Both the position numbers and the translations under genes were made by a program. Shown one piece after another: positions 60,648 to 64,000 of a DNA stretch of 64,000 nucleotides. The notes below the pieces were generated by a model. That model was not told where the DNA came from. It saw nothing but the letters and a program-made list of their open reading frames with translations, and did no database searches. The stretch is from JAJECS01 sp965243625. Its GTDB lineage: Bacteria; Chloroflexota; UBA11872. Within the stretch, counting starts at the first letter, position 1. Every line of letters starts with the position of its first letter. The stretch spans positions 434,001-498,000 of the forward strand of contig CBDEVI010000002.1 of NCBI GenBank assembly GCA_965243625.1. The letters are read 5' to 3'.

Positions 60648-62123
60648 CTAAAGCTCAACCTCATCCAGCGGCCAGATCGGCCGCCGCAGGCGCGTGTACC
60701 GGTGCTCCCGCGGATCGAACCGATGCTGCGCCGGAAACGCCACCCGATGCACGCTGCCGGCGATGGGCTCGTAGGCGCCGCGGAAGTGGTTGGCCGACTT
60801 GACGCCGATCCACGACAAGCGCTCGGGCTCGAAGCCGAGCATGCGCGGTCCCTCCAGGTCGAACACCTGCATCCGCAGCGTCGTCACCGCCACATGGACG
60901 CCGCCAATGCGCAGCAGCACCGCCGGACCGAAGTCCTTCACCATGCCCGTATACATCGGCCCCGTGATCGAAAAGCGCAGGTCGAGCAACCGCTCCACCA
61001 CCGCGGTGGCGCGCACGGGCGGACCCTGGTCCGGGGCCGATTTGCCGCCGATGTCCACGGTAATCTCCGCGCCCTCGCCCGCCTGCTGCGCGATGCCCAC
61101 CACCTCCGGATCGCACAGCGTGACGATGAGGGCGTTGGTTAGTCCTGCGTCCAGGAACGCCCGCAGCATGCCCACCGAGTCGCCCGGCGCGCCGCCGCCC
61201 GGGTTGTCCTGCGGGTCGCCGAACACTGCCGGCCAGCGGTTCACGGCCCGCGCCGACCGCAGCGCGTCGTCCCAGGAGTCGAGGTCGGGCAGGAACTTCT
61301 CGCGCTGGGCGTAGATCCAGCCGCCCAGCGCATCGGCCTCCCGCCGCGCCAGCGCCGCGTCCTTGTCGGCCACGACGATCACCGACGCCCCGGCGTCATG
61401 GATGTCGGCCCACGGGAAGCCGGGCGCCACCGACGCGGTGAGGATGCCGGGCTGCGCCTCCAGCGCGTGGGCGCGGGCGACGATCGTGTCGAACGGCTCG
61501 CGCCCGGTGAACTGGCCGCCGGTCCAAAGCATCGGCAGCTGCCGCCACGCCATCACGGGCGACAGCTCGCCGCGCAGCGTCCCCACGATCATTTCCGAGG
61601 CTTCGAGACCCCGCTCCAGGAAGTCGGTGTGCGGGTAGTTGTCGCAGGGAATGAGCGCCGTCGTCGCGTCGCACATGCGCCGGGTGATGTTGCCGTGCAG
61701 GTCCAGCGTGGAGATGACCGGCGGACCGTCGCCGATCACGTCGCGAATGCCGCTGAGCAGGTCGCCCTCGCCGTCCTCCACGTCCTCGATCACCATCGCG
61801 CCGTGCAGGTCCAGCAGCACGCCGTCCACCGGACCGAGGTTCTCCAGGCGCTCCAGGAACTCGCCCTTCAGTCGCCGCCAGGCGTCCGATTCGACCGGCG
61901 CCGACGGCTCGGCAAAGGTCCAAAGCACCGGCGCCAGCTCGAAGTCGAACTCCTCGGCCCCCGCGATGAATCCCCCGGCGCCGGAGTTGACGCCCCGATG
62001 CACGTCGATGATCTCGTCACCGCGCAGCAGCCCGCGCCCGGTCTCCGAAAACGCCTCATAGGGCGTAGCCACGGGCGTGAACGAACTCGATTCGTGCGCG
62101 ATGGCGCCAATGGCAATCCGCAT
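60648..62123 (-). CDS. M81 family metallopeptidase (MlrC-like)
   Basis: 491 residues. Metal-binding strands are present: MRIAIGAIAHESSSFTPV at the start, LLDLHGAMVIEDVEDGEGD, and STLDLHGNITRRM with NYPHTDFLERG. The C-terminal half (RIGGVHVAVTTLRMQVFD) is the MlrC C-terminal domain. Known members cleave linear microcystin or related peptides; in environmental genomes the substrate is usually unknown. No leader peptide. It stands alone, between a repeat region and the toxin-antitoxin island. Confidence 0.9.
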   Translation of the reverse strand: MRIAIGAIAHESSSFTPVATPYEAFSETGRGLLRGDEIIDVHRGVNSGAGGFIAGAEEFDFELAPVLWTFAEPSAPVESDAWRRLKGEFLERLENLGPVDGVLLDLHGAMVIEDVEDGEGDLLSGIRDVIGDGPPVISTLDLHGNITRRMCDATTALIPCDNYPHTDFLERGLEASEMIVGTLRGELSPVMAWRQLPMLWTGGQFTGREPFDTIVARAHALEAQPGILTASVAPGFPWADIHDAGASVIVVADKDAALARREADALGGWIYAQREKFLPDLDSWDDALRSARAVNRWPAVFGDPQDNPGGGAPGDSVGMLRAFLDAGLTNALIVTLCDPEVVGIAQQAGEGAEITVDIGGKSAPDQGPPVRATAVVERLLDLRFSITGPMYTGMVKDFGPAVLLRIGGVHVAVTTLRMQVFDLEGPRMLGFEPERLSWIGVKSANHFRGAYEPIAGSVHRVAFPAQHRFDPREHRYTRLRRPIWPLDEVEL

Positions 62124-62240
62124 GGGCAGTTTCTAGCGCAAGCGTGCCGCCGAACCGTGGCACGCCCCCACGCCCACCGTCAACGCGCGAGCATGTGATC
62201 CTGGCGGCGAAGCAATGCAATACGACCGTAGCCGTAGCGC

Positions 62241-62354
62241 TCAGCATTGGGCACGTACGAGGGTAATGTCCGGCGCGTGCGCCATTTGCTTGCGGACGTC
62301 GGTTTGCCAGTCGAGCGCGGCGGTCTCGTCGTCGGCCTCGGAGAGGGGCGTCAC
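62241..62354 (-). pseudogene. Short frame resembling a type I restriction HsdR N-terminus
   Basis: 37 residues from GTG 62354, with GGGGAA seven bases upstream: TPLSEADDETAALDW then AHAPDITLV. The pattern (acidic opening, AALxWL-like helix, HGPDI-like turn) is that of the first 35 residues of HsdR-type restriction subunits, where AHGPDIAP is common. It ends at TGA and nothing of the nuclease or helicase follows. It could also be a stand-alone microprotein. Confidence 0.3.
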
Positions 62355-62367
62355 GGGATGTTCCCCG

Positions 62368-62580
62368 TCAGGCCAGCATCAAACGTTCGCCCTTCGGTTC
62401 AGGGATGGGATCCCCAAACTCCTGCGCGGTACTCAGCCAAAGGTCCATCGCCTGATTCACGCTCCGCAAGGCCGTTTCCTGGGTGTCGCCATGAGCCATG
62501 CATCCCGGAAGCTCGGGCACTTCGGCGACAAAGACGCCGTCTTCCCTGCTCCAGTAGATGATGATCTCGTATTTGTGCAT
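62368..62580 (-). CDS. hicB: HicB-like antitoxin
   Basis: 70-residue single HicB domain: YEIIIYWSREDGVFVAEVPE with LPGCMAHGDTQETALRSVNQ. The fold is a degraded RNase H-like partner that binds HicA. No C-terminal DNA-binding domain is fused, so autoregulation may rely on another protein. Its ATG shares one base with the HicA stop (TGATG), giving coupled translation. Confidence 0.88.
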   Translation of the reverse strand: MHKYEIIIYWSREDGVFVAEVPELPGCMAHGDTQETALRSVNQAMDLWLSTAQEFGDPIPEPKGERLMLA

Positions 62581-62837
62581 CAGTCGTTCACCTCGAGCCG
62601 GTATCTCAAGACTATACGCCTCACCTGCCGCACCTGATACGGCTTAGCGTGACTCCCGTCGCGTTGTAGGTTGATCAGCTCGCGGATGTCGTGTCTCCTG
62701 AAAATGTGGTGACTCCCACGCACTCGCTCATCGAAGCCCACATGCAGCAGGAATTGCCGCAGGTCGCTGAAGCGAATATTCGCGTCGGAGCGTCCGCCCA
62801 GGATTCTCCGCAACACATTCTCGTGGCGAGAAGCCAT
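62580..62837 (-). CDS. hicA: HicA-like toxin (mRNA interferase)
   Basis: 85 residues with a dsRNA-binding-like fold. FSDLRQFLLHVGFDERVRGS then HHIFRRHD places the catalytic His at 43 or 44; the tail QVRQVRRIVLRY fits the last helix. It cleaves mRNA unless bound by HicB. It lies three bases after the DUF433 gene on the same strand, so all island genes may share one transcript. Confidence 0.85.
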   Translation of the reverse strand: MASRHENVLRRILGGRSDANIRFSDLRQFLLHVGFDERVRGSHHIFRRHDIRELINLQRDGSHAKPYQVRQVRRIVLRYRLEVND

Positions 62838-62840
62838 GCT

Positions 62841-63101
62841 CTACGCGAGCAGCCTGAAGCCCATGGACTCTCGTTGTGCGCCCAATTGAGTCATCCGCTC
62901 CTTGGCCAACTCCGCCGCGTATTGCAGGGCCGCCTTGACCTCCTCGGCTGAAACTGAGGGATAGCTCTCCGCAATCTCCTCAACCGTCAATCCCGCGGCG
63001 AGATTGTCCAGGATCACAGTGACCATCACGCGGGTGCCGGCGATGCAGGCTTGGCCGTGACAGGTATTTGGATCAACGGATATGTGTTCGTGCCAGGTCA
63101 T
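62841..63101 (-). CDS. DUF433 protein (antitoxin-like)
   Basis: 86 residues from ATG 63101, chosen over TTG 63107 because AGGAGGAGG lies six to eight bases before it. HISVDPNTCHGQACIAGTRV followed by LDNLAAGLTVEEIAESYP is the DUF433 winged-helix signature found in antitoxins of PIN/DUF5615-type systems. Here no DUF5615 toxin follows; the next gene is hicA. Its strong ribosome-binding site lies inside the end of the upstream short frame. Confidence 0.88.
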   Translation of the reverse strand: MTWHEHISVDPNTCHGQACIAGTRVMVTVILDNLAAGLTVEEIAESYPSVSAEEVKAALQYAAELAKERMTQLGAQRESMGFRLLA

Positions 63102-63103
63102 GG

Positions 63104-63250
63104 TCAACCTCCTCCTGTACGACCAGAGCTTAGTCGTCGTGCGACGGACGTGTCAGGTGTGATATCGGGCCCATCAGCCACGCGCCAATCGAGATCTTCG
63201 AGCCAATCGCGAGTGGCGTTTCTAGTTTCGGCTTTGGTGGCAGGGATCAC
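63104..63250 (-). pseudogene. 48-residue frame resembling an HsdR N-terminus, coupled to the PIN toxin
   Basis: The GTG at 63250 overlaps the PIN-toxin stop (GTGA) and the frame ends just before the DUF433 start, so it exactly fills the gap. It encodes ATRDWLEDLDWRVADGPDIT, very like the HsdR opening (ALxWLExLGWxVAHGPDI), then an unrelated Arg/Gly tail. It may be a remnant of a type I restriction gene or a new small protein built from one. Confidence 0.45.
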
Positions 63251-63666
63251 GAGTGGTCCCACGGATTGACGACGTCGATGTCCATCCCGTCGAAGTCCCG
63301 GACATTGCGGGTGGCGATCGCCAGGTCGTGCGCCTTGGCGGTCCCGGCGATCAGCGCGTCACCGACGTCGACGGCCCGCCCCGCCCGTCGCGCCTGCGCG
63401 CGGAGCTCGGCTGCCCATCGGGCGCCGGATTGATCAAGGGAAAGCAACCGGTCGCCAAAGGCGGCGAGGATTTCCGAGTGCAAGGCGCGCAATGTTGCCA
63501 GACGCTGGCCCTCGGGATGTGTCGCCAGGCCATACTCCATCTCGAACACGACGACGGACGGCAGCCATAGGTCGCCTTCGTCGTCGAGAAACTGGATTAC
63601 ACGCGAATCGGGTTCGTCCCTGGTCAATTCGGAAACGACGTTTGTGTCCAGGAGAAAACCCGTCAA
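63247..63666 (-). CDS. vapC: PIN-domain toxin (VapC-like RNase)
   Basis: 139 residues with Asp7 (LLDTNVVSEL), Glu42 (VVFEMEYGLA), Asp103 (VDVGDALIAGTA) and Asp124 near TRNVRDFDGM, a full metal site. It ends ATRNVRDFDGMDIDVVNPWD, as in the standard VapC C-terminus. ATG 63666 overlaps the antitoxin stop by four bases. Confidence 0.93.
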   Translation of the reverse strand: MTGFLLDTNVVSELTRDEPDSRVIQFLDDEGDLWLPSVVVFEMEYGLATHPEGQRLATLRALHSEILAAFGDRLLSLDQSGARWAAELRAQARRAGRAVDVGDALIAGTAKAHDLAIATRNVRDFDGMDIDVVNPWDHS

Positions 63667-63947
63667 CGTTCGTCTTCATCCGCGAAAGGGACCGGCCTAT
63701 CGGACCGCCGTTCACGGGGGATCTCCCAATTCAGGCCCCGCGGCATGTTTTCGACCAGCCACCGGCCCATGTGCACTTTTGGAGGCGACTTTTCCCGCCA
63801 CACGCGCTCCGGCACGACGACGAAGGGCTGCCGCAAGCCGATGCGCTGCGGTCCCTCCTCCTCCGCCAGCCGCAGGACTTCTGACAGCTTGGCCTTGGCC
63901 TCGGCGACAGTCCAGGTGCGTTCAGATGCGTCGGCGCTCAATGGCAA
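63663..63947 (-). CDS. Phd/YefM-like antitoxin
   Basis: About 94 residues from TTG 63947; a second TTG (63941) has AGAGGG at better distance. RTWTVAEAKAKLSEVLRLAE is the Phd/YefM DNA-binding N-terminus, and the acidic-basic tail (NWEIPRERRSDRPVPFADED) wraps the toxin. It likely represses its own promoter through the palindrome just upstream. Confidence 0.85.
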   Translation of the reverse strand: MPLSADASERTWTVAEAKAKLSEVLRLAEEEGPQRIGLRQPFVVVPERVWREKSPPKVHMGRWLVENMPRGLNWEIPRERRSDRPVPFADEDER

Positions 63948-63957
63948 GCCCTCTGTC

Positions 63958-63989
63958 GAATATGGACTAGTCTAGTCTAGTCCATATTC
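63958..63989 (-). promoter_or_regulatory. Palindromic operator for the Phd/PIN module
   Basis: Arms GAATATGGACTAG (63958-63970) and CTAGTCCATATTC (63977-63989) are exact complements with six bases between. The centre also holds three CTAGT units in tandem. It begins about ten bases upstream of the antitoxin start and is much AT-richer than its surroundings, as expected for a promoter-operator. Confidence 0.7.
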
Positions 63990-64000
63990 GTCCGTGACCC

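Overview
The window is GC-rich, densely coded and organised in short operons. It carries many one-off catabolic and carbohydrate-active genes: three BNR/sialidase-like proteins, a sulfatase, RhaM, two phytanoyl-CoA dioxygenase-like enzymes, a DUF4432 epimerase-like protein, an M81 peptidase, Gfo/Idh and SDR oxidoreductases. Intergenic gaps are full of dispersed palindromic repeats. This combination is typical of environmental Chloroflexota (marine or sponge-associated lineages). That assignment is an inference from gene content; no rRNA or tRNA gene is visible to confirm it.

Layout. 0-4.6 kb: a MacB/FtsX-like ABC exporter operon of one permease and two ATPases, one ATPase with an AbrB-like tail. 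4.6-5 kb: a small AT-richer pocket with a two-TM microprotein. 5-29 kb: mostly single-gene or two-gene units for sugar, sulfate-ester and small-molecule metabolism, including a divergent DapA-like/zinc-dehydrogenase pair, GNAT, VOC and thioesterase genes, and a VapBC-type toxin-antitoxin pair at 24.3-25 kb whose promoter and palindromic operator overlap. 28.75-30.1 kb: a COG4091-like dehydrogenase with a SAF domain, on the plus strand.

30.0-56.3 kb is the striking part. Nine consecutive, co-directional (minus-strand) paralogues of a large membrane protein of about 950 residues are arranged head to tail with a period of about 3.0 kb and fill roughly 41% of the window. Each has about 13 N-terminal membrane segments, a conserved first-loop Asp followed by PPE and RYHHG-like motifs reminiscent of GT-C membrane glycosyltransferases, an extracytoplasmic middle region, and (in eight of nine) a C-terminal domain of about 165 residues marked by WTGQDW. 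A Gfo/Idh oxidoreductase lies directly upstream. Fossils of that gene's last codons sit upstream of at least three of the later copies, so the duplication unit can be read from the sequence. The last copy is cut off in its C-terminal domain exactly where it meets the convergent SAF-domain gene. First-loop active-site-like residues differ between copies, which suggests sub-functionalisation.

56.3-62.1 kb: Gfo/Idh, a secreted proline/threonine-linker glucose/sorbosone dehydrogenase-like protein, an SDR and an M81 peptidase. 62.1-64 kb: a toxin-antitoxin island (HicAB-like, DUF433, Phd/PIN), all on the minus strand, interspersed with two short open frames that resemble decayed N-termini of type I restriction HsdR subunits.
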